A stretch of DNA of 44,157 nucleotides. Origin: Clostridiales bacterium (GTDB taxonomy: Bacteria > Bacillota > Clostridia > Christensenellales > CAG-138). Below the pieces are notes generated by a model, which was not told the origin of the DNA, did not search any database, and worked only from the letters and a program-made list of their open reading frames with translations. Shown here piece by piece: positions 33,433-40,974 of the stretch. The stretch covers positions 1 to 44,157 of the forward strand of contig DXWI01000017.1 of the NCBI GenBank assembly GCA_019416935.1, in the 5' to 3' direction. The translations under genes were made by a program, and so were the position numbers. Every line of letters starts with the position of its first letter. Position 1 is the stretch's first letter.

Positions 33433-34254
33433 ATGAATCTGTTTACGCCTGCGGAGGCAGCGGCGAACTACGCTGCCGCCAGTACCGCAAAGGCCAAGCT
33501 GCCCTGCGCAAAAATGGCGCTGCTCTCCGTTCTCGCGGGCATCCTGATCGCGTTTCCGGGCGCGGTGACAAATATGGCGACCTATGCGCTGGAGAACAAC
33601 AGCGCCATCCGCATGATTTCCGGTCTGTTGTTTGCGTTTGGGCTTGGCATGGTGATCCTGTCGGGCGCCGAACTGTTCACCGGCAATACGCTCATGTCCA
33701 TCGGCCTGCTGGACAGGCGCATTGGCTGGAGCGGTCTGCTTCGCAACTGGAGCATCGTATTCTTTGGCAACTTTGTCGGTTCGCTTCTCGTGGCGATCAT
33801 CACCGCAAGGTTCGGTTGGGTCGGCGCGGGGGATGGCGCGCTCGCCGTATTCTCCATGCGGGTAGCGACCGGCAAAATGACCATGCCGTTTGCCAACGCC
33901 TTCTTTATGGGTGTGCTGTGCAATGTTCTGGTGACGCTGGGCGTGCTCTTTTCGCTCTCAGCCAAGGATGTCACGGGCAGGATTCTTGGCGCGTATACGC
34001 CGGTTGCATTTTTTGTGATCTGCGGCTTCAACCACAGCATTGCCGATATGTACTATTGCATGGTCGGGCTGTTTTCCAAAGCGCAGTATGCGGCGCAGGC
34101 GGCGGCAGCGGGTATTGCCGTTGAGCGCCTCACGTGGGGCAATTATTTTGCGGGCAATCTTCTGCCGGTAACGCTGGGCAATATTGTCGGAGGCGTGCTG
34201 GTGGGTTCTTTGTTCTGGTTCTGTTATCTGAGAAAAGCAAAGCATGAAGCGTGA
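33433..34254 (+). CDS. focA: Formate/nitrite transporter family channel (FocA-like)
   Basis: A 273-residue protein with six membrane helices and the FNT signatures: GAELFTGNTLM (omega-loop region), FANAFFMGVLCNVLVTLGV, GFNHSIADMYY with the central pore His, and NLLPVTLGNIVGG. E. coli FocA has Glu before the pore His (GFEHSIANM); here it is Asn, which may alter transport properties. Lying inside the fhs-fchA-folD operon, it most likely moves formate for use by formate-THF ligase. The start follows GGGGTGGTGAGGGT. It overlaps the next gene by 11 nt. Confidence 0.92.
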   Translation: MNLFTPAEAAANYAAASTAKAKLPCAKMALLSVLAGILIAFPGAVTNMATYALENNSAIRMISGLLFAFGLGMVILSGAELFTGNTLMSIGLLDRRIGWSGLLRNWSIVFFGNFVGSLLVAIITARFGWVGAGDGALAVFSMRVATGKMTMPFANAFFMGVLCNVLVTLGVLFSLSAKDVTGRILGAYTPVAFFVICGFNHSIADMYYCMVGLFSKAQYAAQAAAAGIAVERLTWGNYFAGNLLPVTLGNIVGGVLVGSLFWFCYLRKAKHEA

Positions 34255-34807
34255 ATTGAGAGAGCGGTGCATTCGGGATGCGCTTTCCCTTCCAATCGAG
34301 TACCGAACAGCGGCGGATGCGCGCATCTGCCGCTTTGTTCTGGATTCCGGGCTGTTTTCTTCGGCGCAAACCATTCTCTGCTATGCCGGAACGAATCGGG
34401 AAATCGATACAACGCCGCTTCTACAGGGAACGCTCAATGCGGGAAAGCGGCTTTGCCTGCCGCTGTGCACGGGCAGCGGCGTTATGGAAGCGCGCTGCAT
34501 CACCTCGCTTTCACAGCTTTCCGTTGGTCGGTATGGCATCCTTGCACCCCGACCGTCCGGCATCCACGTTTTGCCAGCGGAACTCGATCTCGTGATTGTC
34601 CCTTGCTGTACCGGCAATGGGAAAGGGCAGCGGCTTGGCTATGGCGGCGGCTATTATGACCGGTATCTCCCGCAAACGCATTGTCCAACGCTGCTGCTGT
34701 GCCGTTCCCGCCTGCTCACCGAACCCATCCCCATGGATGCGCACGATGTTTTGATGGATTATCTCGTTACGGAATACGGCATGACGGCTTGTAAGGGACG
34801 GGGATAG
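34244..34807 (+). CDS. fthC: 5-formyltetrahydrofolate cyclo-ligase
   Basis: A 187-residue protein with the 5-FCL/YgfA motif GKGQRLGYGGGYYDRYL and an earlier IVPCCTGNG block. It uses ATP to convert 5-formyl-THF, a side product that inhibits folate enzymes, back to methenyl-THF and so returns it to the C1 pathway. It overlaps the formate channel gene by 11 nt and is the last gene of the folate operon. Length fits the family. After its stop there is no strong terminator; the 34808-34961 stretch shows no gene. Confidence 0.92.
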   Translation: MKRELRERCIRDALSLPIEYRTAADARICRFVLDSGLFSSAQTILCYAGTNREIDTTPLLQGTLNAGKRLCLPLCTGSGVMEARCITSLSQLSVGRYGILAPRPSGIHVLPAELDLVIVPCCTGNGKGQRLGYGGGYYDRYLPQTHCPTLLLCRSRLLTEPIPMDAHDVLMDYLVTEYGMTACKGRG

Positions 34808-34961
34808 ACCGCTTGTTTTGTCGTTCTTCTTTGCTCATGCACAGCAGGCTGGGCACCCATATTCCGGGGAAAAAGCAAATGCAGCATTCGCATGGGCCGC
34901 GTCCGCGGACAAATACTGCAGCTTGCGAGGCAACGGCATAAAAATCAAATATATGCTTTAG

Positions 34962-35048
34962 CATGATATCGCCGTATTTCGTGCGGCGCTGCTGGACTGC
35001 TATGTGGGCCTGTATGAACACTACAACGAATTTATGGGGGCGATCTGA
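34962..35048 (+). pseudogene. Tail fragment of a phage structural gene
   Basis: A short open stretch encoding HDIAVFRAALLDCYVGLYEH and then YNEFMGAI ends with a TGA that overlaps the ATG of the next phage-type gene (TGATG), as in phage head operons. An in-frame stop lies directly upstream (34959-34961). It is probably the 3' end of a head-tail connector gene; the identity is tentative. Confidence 0.45.
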
Positions 35049-35358
35049 TGAAGTTGAAAGACAAGAAAATCGAAATACTGGCGGTGCAGTCGGTCATCAA
35101 CGAAAACGGCTACGCGGTCGAAACGCTGGAACCGATCTGTCCGCCCGTGTGGGCGTACTTCCGCCATCTGTCCGGCAGGGAGTATCACGCCGCCAACGCT
35201 GAACACATGCAGGAAGAGTGCTGTTTACGATCAACTGGCGCAGTGATGTCACCACCGCGCATGTGATACGCTACAACGACGCTTTGTGGAACATTACGCG
35301 CGTAGATACGTTTGAGGGGTACAAAGCGGATATTACACTGTACTGTAAACTGCGCTGA
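35048..35358 (+). pseudogene. Phage head closure protein (SPP1 gp16-like), frameshifted
   Basis: The N-terminal part MKLKDKKIEILAVQSVINEN through PVWAYFRHLSGREYHAANAE and the C-terminal part VLFTINWRSDVTTAHVIRYN, continuing to TFEGYKADITLYCKLR, belong to one head-tail joining protein of about 103 residues. They lie in different frames. Losing one G near 35217 (GAGGTG to GAGTG) explains the shift. It follows GGGGGCGATCTG. With the fragment upstream it is a small prophage relic, marking the border between core chromosome and accessory DNA. The rest of the phage is absent from the window. Confidence 0.75.
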
Positions 35359-35431
35359 TTTGCTGATGTCCAATAAAGTCCATTTAATTCCTGCTAAGTA
35401 TGAACTTTCCCTCACAATTCCCCTAAATTCG

Positions 35432-35460
35432 TTGAAAAATCAGCCGATATGTGCTATATT
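35432..35460 (+). promoter_or_regulatory. Promoter of the HTH/restriction-modification pair
   Basis: TTGAAA (35432-35437), 17-nt spacer, TATATT (35455-35460), with TG one base before the -10 (extended -10). It lies 23 nt before the HTH gene start. Confidence 0.8.
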
Positions 35461-35482
35461 TCATAATAGGGGGGTGTATATC

Positions 35483-35680
35483 ATGGCCGACGAATTGCTA
35501 ACAGTGGCACAGGCAGCGCAGTATCTACAGGTTTGCGAAAAGACCGTTCGCAGACTGATTAACAATCAGAACCTGACTGCCTCAAAAGTCGGTAGTCGTG
35601 CATGGCGCATTCGCAAGGAAGATATCGACGAGTACTTGACCGAACATACTAACGGAACGAAGGGAGTGTCTACCAAATGA
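35483..35680 (+). CDS. Excisionase/MerR-type small HTH protein (HTH_17)
   Basis: A 65-residue protein with LLTVAQAAQYLQVCEKTVRR and the following LINNQNLTASKVGSRAWRIR and EDIDEYL, a classic HTH_17 domain. Start chosen after AGGGGGGTGTATATC; the frame is open further upstream but without a ribosome site. Its stop overlaps the start of the restriction-modification gene (ATGA). Small HTH proteins of this type are excisionases or regulators; the tight coupling suggests a control protein for the enzyme. That role is inference. It looks intact although its partner gene is ruined. Confidence 0.85.
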   Translation: MADELLTVAQAAQYLQVCEKTVRRLINNQNLTASKVGSRAWRIRKEDIDEYLTEHTNGTKGVSTK

Positions 35681-36626
35681 GTGAAGAACTTATCCAGCGC
35701 AACTTGATAGAAGCTCCTGAGAAGATGGGCGACTGGAATTATTACAACATCGGCGCGACTACTTTGAAAGCACTCAAAGGCGCAAAAATCATACCTAACC
35801 GTGATTACGATGAGTTTGAAACAAAGAAGCCGGATGCGCTGATTGTTAAGAAGCCGAACGTGATTGCGGCTATCGAATACAAGATTCCTAAGGAACTGCG
35901 TACAGAAAAACAGATTGCTGCTGCCATTGCACAGGAGCTGGGTACGGCGCAAGCATTGAAAGCAAAGGTTTACATCGTCACCGATGGTACGAAAGCTTTC
36001 TGGATTAACCCCGCAACCGGTAATCATATTCTGCAGGAGGATGGCAGTGAAATCACGCTAACCTTCAACAAAAATAATACAGAGTGCATCACCCTGATTA
36101 ACAAAATCAAAGCGTCGATCAGCGCGACGAATGATACTATTAAAGCGGCGGCAGCTGTTGACCCGCTACCGTTGGCTGAAAAGGTGTGGCAGGATTTGTG
36201 GGCTGTTTCTGGTGCTACGCCGGAAAATTGCCTGTATTCATTTTTAAGTATCTGAGCGATTTGGGTGTTCTGACTGGCATGTATTCCTTCTATCATTTGC
36301 TTGCACAGTATGCAGGGAATAATGATAATGAGGTGCTTGAATTTTACGCGAACACCGTTCGCAAAAAGATAAAGGAACTGTTCCCCGGAAACGCAAAGGA
36401 CAACACAACAATCATCAATGGTACGATTTTTGTATCCAAGGATGATAAGGCTGTTGCGGGCTATGCGACGGTATTCCACCGTATTTTGACTCGTTTCAAC
36501 AATTTCGGTACTGTCACCAAGCTGGACAAGGCCCAGAAACACATTCGTGTGACCTTCGCCGTTGGTGAAAAAACCTTTATTTTCCCGCATGCCTTTAAGA
36601 TGGGCTTCCTAAAAATGAAGGATTGA
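35677..36626 (+). pseudogene. 5' part of a single-chain restriction-modification gene (type IIG-like), broken
   Basis: From MSEELIQRNLIEAPEKMGDW the first about 170 residues form an HsdR_N-like nuclease domain with a PD-ExK site (P52-D53, E67-Y-K69). The frame then breaks near 36230: ATPENCLYSF ends at a stop, while FIFKYLSDLGVLTGMYSFYH continues in another frame, a small deletion. After FHRILTRFNNFG (about 36507) the methylase sequence stops and is replaced by TVTKLDKAQKHIRVTFAVGE and FPHAFKMGFLKMKD, the tail of an unrelated small beta-barrel domain. The missing methylase core resumes near 42757. Confidence 0.8.
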
Positions 36627-36657
36627 TTTTATGGCACAGTGAGAGGAGACCATTCAG

Positions 36658-37137
36658 ATGAGACAATACACATGGGATGAATATTACGAAAAATTCTATG
36701 ATTGGGCTGAAAGTACCCAGGTGCGCAATCTGTCTGGCCTAACCTCTTTAGGGTCTGCCGACGAGGTCGGTGAGATCATCATCGAATTGCAAGTAAATGT
36801 ACCTGCGGCAAACCGTCTGCTCCGTAAGGCAGTCGAAGCAAAATTGGCATTCTCTGGTTCTGATCTGCTCGAATTTGCTTGTATCAATGACAAGGAATTG
36901 GCGACTGCAGCAGTACGCAATTCCGCAGAACGCTTGACTGCCGAGGATATGGAATATCTGTATGGCGAAATTGATGATGAAGTGATCATCGAAATCTGCA
37001 AACAAAGAAATATTCTACCACCGGAGGATTTGCGGGAAGAGGAAGAATACGAGGACGAAGAAGATGGAATCGAAGAACCTCTTGAAGAAGTGAATGTTTA
37101 CATCGATGATTTTGTCCCGGAACCACCTGCACCTTAG
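36658..37137 (+). CDS. Hypothetical acidic protein
   Basis: A 159-residue protein, MRQYTWDEYYEKFYDWAEST at its start, ending in a long Glu/Asp-rich tail (EEEEYEDEEDGIEEP) and a Pro-rich end. No family recognised. The start follows AGAGGAGACCATTCAG. The stop TAG (37135-37137) is followed in the same frame, without a gap, by the Gly/His-rich stretch of the next entry, so the two may once have been one protein of about 230 residues. Confidence 0.65.
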   Translation: MRQYTWDEYYEKFYDWAESTQVRNLSGLTSLGSADEVGEIIIELQVNVPAANRLLRKAVEAKLAFSGSDLLEFACINDKELATAAVRNSAERLTAEDMEYLYGEIDDEVIIEICKQRNILPPEDLREEEEYEDEEDGIEEPLEEVNVYIDDFVPEPPAP

Positions 37138-37350
37138 TTGGGTTTCTTTGGTACTCTCGCTGCTATTTTGGCAGGGGCAAGTGCCGGGATTTCCTCTAAC
37201 CACGGCAGAAGACACAACGGAAGATGCAACGGTGACTGCGCTAACTGTCCGCCCCACTATGGCTACCGATACGGCAGATGGTACTATGGGCATGACCATG
37301 TACACGGCTGCGAGTTCGGTGGTAATAAAGGCAGCGGCAGTATGGATTGA
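37138..37350 (+). CDS. Small Gly/His/Cys-rich protein, or the 3' part of the preceding gene
   Basis: A 70-residue reading frame beginning at TTG directly after a TAG. It starts with a hydrophobic helix (MGFFGTLAAILAGASAGISS) and continues with a Cys/His/Tyr-rich part (GRCNGDCANCPPHYGYRYGR). There is no ribosome site before the TTG, which favours a broken 3' part of gene 36658 or a translationally coupled product. Function unknown; the Cys/His run could bind metal. Confidence 0.4.
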   Translation: MGFFGTLAAILAGASAGISSNHGRRHNGRCNGDCANCPPHYGYRYGRWYYGHDHVHGCEFGGNKGSGSMD

Positions 37351-37368
37351 TGGAAGGAGTCATAGCAA

Positions 37369-38241
37369 ATGGCGAAAAACAACAATTCAAATAAAGGTTG
37401 GGGCGGTCCCTTTGATTTTAACGGAGACGGAAAAACCACATGGGACGAAGAGGCGTTTGGCCTGACCCTTATGGAGCAGTGCCGAAAAAATAACGAGTCT
37501 TCTTCCCATACGTACTCATACAAGACACGTGAGCCGAAAGCCATGCCGACAATAAAGCCCGTGCCAGAAGTGGTTGATGAGAGCAATTATAGTTTTTTAT
37601 TAACCGACTATCGCAGTGAGTGTGTCAGTGCCATTATTGCGATGGTATTGTTCTTGGCACCTGCAGTTCTCATTTTGTGGGCAGTATATTCAACATATGA
37701 CCCCGATAACAGTGCCAGCGGTTTCCTGACCATACTGTTTACGATTGCTGGTTTGGTTTATGGCGGAGTGGTGCTGTCAACTACCGGCAAGAGCATCAGC
37801 ACCAGTCTTGAGAATATCGAACTTGTGAAACAACGCTATTCTGGCCCCATCATACAGAAAACCAAAAAGAAAAAATGGTGGCTGTGGTTGATCATTCCCG
37901 TTGTCATCATCGGTATTATCCTTGTTTCTTCGAAAGAGCCTGCAGAGGATACTGACACAGGATACACACCGTCCCATAATTCATATACGCCAAGCAGCAA
38001 TTCCTCCTACTCATCACAAGGGGTAACAAAGAAAATCAACACGACACCTGCGATGACTAAGGAAGAGGCGGAAAGGCTGCGAGGCACAGGATACAACGGA
38101 ACCCGCCCAAATTCTTCAGCTGAAAGCATGGAACTGAAAGCCGCGCAGGTAAAGTGTAAAACGTGCGGTATGCACTCTGATAATGGGGTTAATAGCCAAT
38201 GCGATGCCTGCGCATATAACGAGAAGCATGGCTTGAACTGA
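37369..38241 (+). CDS. Hypothetical membrane protein with EF-hand-like loop and zinc ribbon
   Basis: A 290-residue protein. Near residue 16, DFNGDGKTTWDE matches a calcium-binding EF-hand loop. Hydrophobic helices lie at about 85-108, 120-137 and 168-182, followed by a Ser/Tyr/Thr-rich linker and a C-terminal pair of Cys knuckles (CKTCG, CDAC) that resembles a zinc ribbon. No family recognised. The start follows GGAAGGAGTCATAGCAA. It may be a membrane-tethered accessory protein of the cargo; no role can be given. Confidence 0.7.
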   Translation: MAKNNNSNKGWGGPFDFNGDGKTTWDEEAFGLTLMEQCRKNNESSSHTYSYKTREPKAMPTIKPVPEVVDESNYSFLLTDYRSECVSAIIAMVLFLAPAVLILWAVYSTYDPDNSASGFLTILFTIAGLVYGGVVLSTTGKSISTSLENIELVKQRYSGPIIQKTKKKKWWLWLIIPVVIIGIILVSSKEPAEDTDTGYTPSHNSYTPSSNSSYSSQGVTKKINTTPAMTKEEAERLRGTGYNGTRPNSSAESMELKAAQVKCKTCGMHSDNGVNSQCDACAYNEKHGLN

Positions 38242-38252
38242 GGTGTGAGTCT

Positions 38253-38489
38253 ATGTTTGGACGAAAAAAGAAAGCACCAGAGCCTATATATGATGTTACC
38301 CAGAAGGTAGCGAAAACTTGGTGGGGAGGCACAAAACTTGTCCCCACAACAAGATCGGAGCAGAAGAAAATGAAAGCAGAAATCCTGAAAAGGAATCCGA
38401 ACGCCACGGTTCTTGATAGTAAGGCAAAAAAGGAAAAAGAACTGGAATGGATTGACCGCATCGAAGAATTTGATGCTTTCATGAACTGA
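38253..38489 (+). CDS. Hypothetical small basic protein
   Basis: A 78-residue, Lys-rich protein (MFGRKKKAPEPIYDVTQKVA, later EILKRNPNATVLDSKAKKEK), 11 nt behind the preceding gene and 16 nt before the next. The ribosome site GAGGTGTGAG lies upstream. No family recognised; position and ribosome site support it as a real gene. Confidence 0.6.
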   Translation: MFGRKKKAPEPIYDVTQKVAKTWWGGTKLVPTTRSEQKKMKAEILKRNPNATVLDSKAKKEKELEWIDRIEEFDAFMN

Positions 38490-38505
38490 TAGGAGGTGTA
38501 CCGCA

Positions 38506-39083
38506 GTGGCAGATATGAAGCAAATCCGCGAATTTGCCGTCAAATGGTTCGACAAATTCAGAGATAAGAAAATCAACTACCTCGAATTGGTAGATCACTA
38601 TATGGCCGATGATTGCGAGGCTCTTGGCTTCGTAATGGACTGCGGTCACGCATTTACCGAGAAGTACGGTGACGCTGCAAGTAACTGCGAGTCTTTGGAG
38701 CGTATCATCGGGCAAGTGACGGATATTCCGCTGCTCGGCTCTGCTATCTATTCTCAGTGGCGCTATTTCAATCATTGGGCCTATTCCGGTGAGGAAATTC
38801 TGGAACCGAAGAACCGCGCTTGGTTTACGATGGCTCTGAGCCGTCTGGGAGAGTTGGCAAACAGCCAACTTACTACATTGCTGATGAGGACGGTATTTCT
38901 GTTGGCGATTATGTAGTTGTACCCGTTGGCAAGGACAACCATCACTCTGTAGCGGAGGTTGTAAAGGTTGAGTATTTTGCTGAAGAGGATGTGCCTCTCC
39001 CGCTTGACCGCACCAAACACATCATCCGCAAATGCACGGATGATGATTTTGACCCGCCAGTAGTAAATGAGGAGGTGGATTGA
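38506..39083 (+). pseudogene. Two-domain hypothetical protein, frameshifted
   Basis: Starts at GTG (38506) after AGGAGGTGTACCGCA. The first part, MADMKQIREFAVKWFDKFRD to AWFTMALSRLGELA, is an unknown domain. Around 38860-38870 the frame changes; the second part, YYIADEDGISVGDYVVVPVG to LDRTKHIIRKC, resembles the small beta-barrel found in several helicase- or primosome-related proteins. A single-base indel explains the break. The last codons run directly into the GIY-YIG gene, whose ribosome site (GAGGAGGTGG) lies inside this frame. Confidence 0.65.
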
Positions 39084-39914
39084 ATGCCAAAAATCACATT
39101 GAATGACTTGCTGGGTATCAAGCCGGGGGACTATCCGAACACAAGGATTAAGTTTAATCAGCACAATGGTACTCACGACCCTATGGATTTGTATTTGCAA
39201 AATCCCGATATTGTAAATGTCAGATGGTTCTTGTGGCGCAGTCAAAGGAAATATTATCGTGTAGGACAAGTGGCGATTTGCCTGCTGAAGCTGTCCTATG
39301 ATACATGGCTTCTCACCACCATAAAACGCATCACGAAGGATTTGGATGTCAATGAGGGCATCAATTATGAAGGCGAAGAACTGGAAGAGTACCGTAAATA
39401 CTTCGGCCGTGTTATTCTCAAGTACCACAAAACATTTCAGACCCAGTGCCGTGAATATGGCTCCATCTGCGATGATTTAGAGGTGCTTGAGGTTCTCCCG
39501 GCACTTTTTGATGGTGACGAGTTCCCTGGATACGATAGAGTTCGCCTGTCCTATACACAGTTGCAGTCCATCATTGAACGGCAAAAGAAGAGTTGGATTG
39601 CTGCTCTGGAAAACCAAAAGGCTGTGTATCTTATAACCGATAAGCACACAGGAAAGCTGTATGTCGGATCGGCAACGAGCGACAACGGTATGCTTTTGGC
39701 GCGATGGACAAGCTATGCGGACAATGGGCATGGTGGAAATGTTGAATTGAAAGACCTCGTATCAGAAAAAGGGTTTGACTACATAAAAGAAAACTTCCAA
39801 TATTCTATTCTGGAAAACTATAATGCAAGAGTGGACGACCATGTTATCTTGGAAAGAGAGTCTTGGTGGAAGGAAACTTTGCAGAGTCGCGTGTTCGGAT
39901 ATAACAGCAATTAA
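39084..39914 (+). CDS. GIY-YIG nuclease family protein
   Basis: A 276-residue protein. The first about 185 residues are of unknown type and Tyr/Trp-rich. The C-terminal part (about 190-276) is a GIY-YIG domain: AVYLITDKHTGKLYVGSA gives the two strand motifs (V-Y and Y-V-G), ARW the conserved Arg, and LERESWWKE the metal-binding Glu. GIY-YIG enzymes cut one DNA strand by metal-assisted hydrolysis and are common in homing elements, repair and phage defence. The start follows GAGGAGGTGG at 8 nt. Its job in this cargo is not known; defence is possible. Confidence 0.85.
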   Translation: MPKITLNDLLGIKPGDYPNTRIKFNQHNGTHDPMDLYLQNPDIVNVRWFLWRSQRKYYRVGQVAICLLKLSYDTWLLTTIKRITKDLDVNEGINYEGEELEEYRKYFGRVILKYHKTFQTQCREYGSICDDLEVLEVLPALFDGDEFPGYDRVRLSYTQLQSIIERQKKSWIAALENQKAVYLITDKHTGKLYVGSATSDNGMLLARWTSYADNGHGGNVELKDLVSEKGFDYIKENFQYSILENYNARVDDHVILERESWWKETLQSRVFGYNSN

Positions 39915-39918
39915 CCTT

Positions 39919-40316
39919 TTAATTTTTCTCGAACCTTTTAATTATTCCAGACAGCGTACCCTCCAAGGCTTACGGCTACAGAACATCTGTGTGGGATAAC
40001 GGCAGAAAACCATAATTGAATAAAGCGAAAAAGGGCTTCCGAAGTCAGCATTTGACCTCGAAAGCCCTTATTTTATGCCTTTTTCGGCGGTTTCGACCCC
40101 GGAGAAGGCTTTTTCTATTGTATCAAAGTCAGCAGGAACATAGATATAAAAACACCGAGATTGATACAATTTAATTATTCCTCCGCCGATTTTGCCGCTT
40201 GAGGGGTAAGTTGGCGTTTGAGGGGTAAGTTGTGGAAGTCGGGGCGTCCCGGCTGTTTTTATCAGTAGAAATGTTCATACATCGTCAGTATAATAAACAG
40301 AAAAAGAGGTGTAGTT
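39919..40316. repeat. Non-coding repeat-rich stretch with module A
   Basis: About 400 bases without a gene. It contains CTTTTAATTTTTC and CTTTTAATTATTCC (about 39917-39948), module A (40019-40133), another TTTAATTATTCC (40170-40181), two tandem copies of TTTGAGGGGTAAGTTG-like sequence (40199-40213 and 40217-40231), a possible -10 TATAAT (40289-40294), and AATAAACAGAAAAAG (40292-40306), which recurs exactly at 42641-42655 as the start of module B. Confidence 0.7.
40019..40133 (+). repeat. Stem-loop module, copy A
   Basis: Copy A starts AATAAAGCGAAAAAGGGCTT. AAGGGCTT (40031-40038) pairs with AAGCCCTT (40062-40069), then CGA/TCG and GTCA/TGAC continue the stem with two single mismatches. It is followed by GCCTTTTTC, CCGGAGAAGG and TATCAAAGTCAGC, all shared with copy B at 42641. 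The loop differs between the copies. A bidirectional terminator is a simple alternative reading. Confidence 0.75.
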
Positions 40317-40799
40317 ATGAAGAAAACAGACGCTCTTGTAAAACTTATAGAGTCAGAAATAAAAGATAAGGACGTCCTCGAAGTAGCCTGTGGAGGAGCT
40401 GAGTTTTCAGCCTCAGCATCTCGCTTGGCACGTTGCGTTCATTGCATTGATCTTGATGCAAGTAGGCTCGGTGATCTAAGTTCGTTAGAGAACGTTTATT
40501 TCAGCATTATGGACGCCACGAAAATGGAATTCCCCGATTGCCGATTTGATACCGTGGTTTTATATAATGCTTTCTTCCACGTTCAGACCCAATGGAATCG
40601 CATTGAAGAGGAATGTAACCGTGTATTAAAAACCGGCGGGTGTCTGATTATTGTTGGGACATGGAGCTTAGACACAGCTCCAATGAAGGATGTTTTTGGT
40701 GATCAGGCAAGGCTGGAAAAAGGCTTTTTGATGGTAAAAAGCAAAAAGCCTGATTATGGATTCTGGAAAGGTAACCACCATGAAGCAAATCACAAATAA
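40317..40799 (+). CDS. Class I SAM-dependent methyltransferase
   Basis: A 160-residue protein with motif I VLEVACGGAEFSASASR (about residues 25-41), an acidic end of the second strand (CIDLDASR), DATKMEFPDCRFDTVVLYNA and RVLKTGGCLIIVGTW. This is the Methyltransf_11 pattern; the protein is short, so it lacks extra substrate-binding parts. The start follows AGAGGTGTAGTT. The next gene overlaps its end by 20 nt. Substrate unknown. It sits first in a three-gene set between the two repeat modules. Confidence 0.85.
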   Translation: MKKTDALVKLIESEIKDKDVLEVACGGAEFSASASRLARCVHCIDLDASRLGDLSSLENVYFSIMDATKMEFPDCRFDTVVLYNAFFHVQTQWNRIEEECNRVLKTGGCLIIVGTWSLDTAPMKDVFGDQARLEKGFLMVKSKKPDYGFWKGNHHEANHK

Positions 40800-40974
40800 A
40801 GAATATGAAGAGTGGCAGAAATACAAAGCGGAGAAAGCAAAGGGCCATGTACTGCTGCCGGATACCGTCCGGTTCATCTGCGAGGCCAACGGCTATGACG
40901 CTGAGAAGATCGGTCAGCACTTCCTTGAAATCCTGCCGAAAATTACAGAGCACGAGGAGGGATTGCCCCTGTGA
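40780..40974 (+). CDS. Hypothetical 64-residue protein
   Basis: MKQITNKEYEEWQKYKAEKA at its start, then VLLPDTVRFICEANGYDAEK; mostly helical by sequence, no family recognised. The start at 40780 follows GGAAAGGTAACCACC and overlaps the methyltransferase end; its stop overlaps the GTG of the next gene (GTGA). Such tight overlaps on both sides support a real, coupled gene. Confidence 0.6.
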   Translation: MKQITNKEYEEWQKYKAEKAKGHVLLPDTVRFICEANGYDAEKIGQHFLEILPKITEHEEGLPL

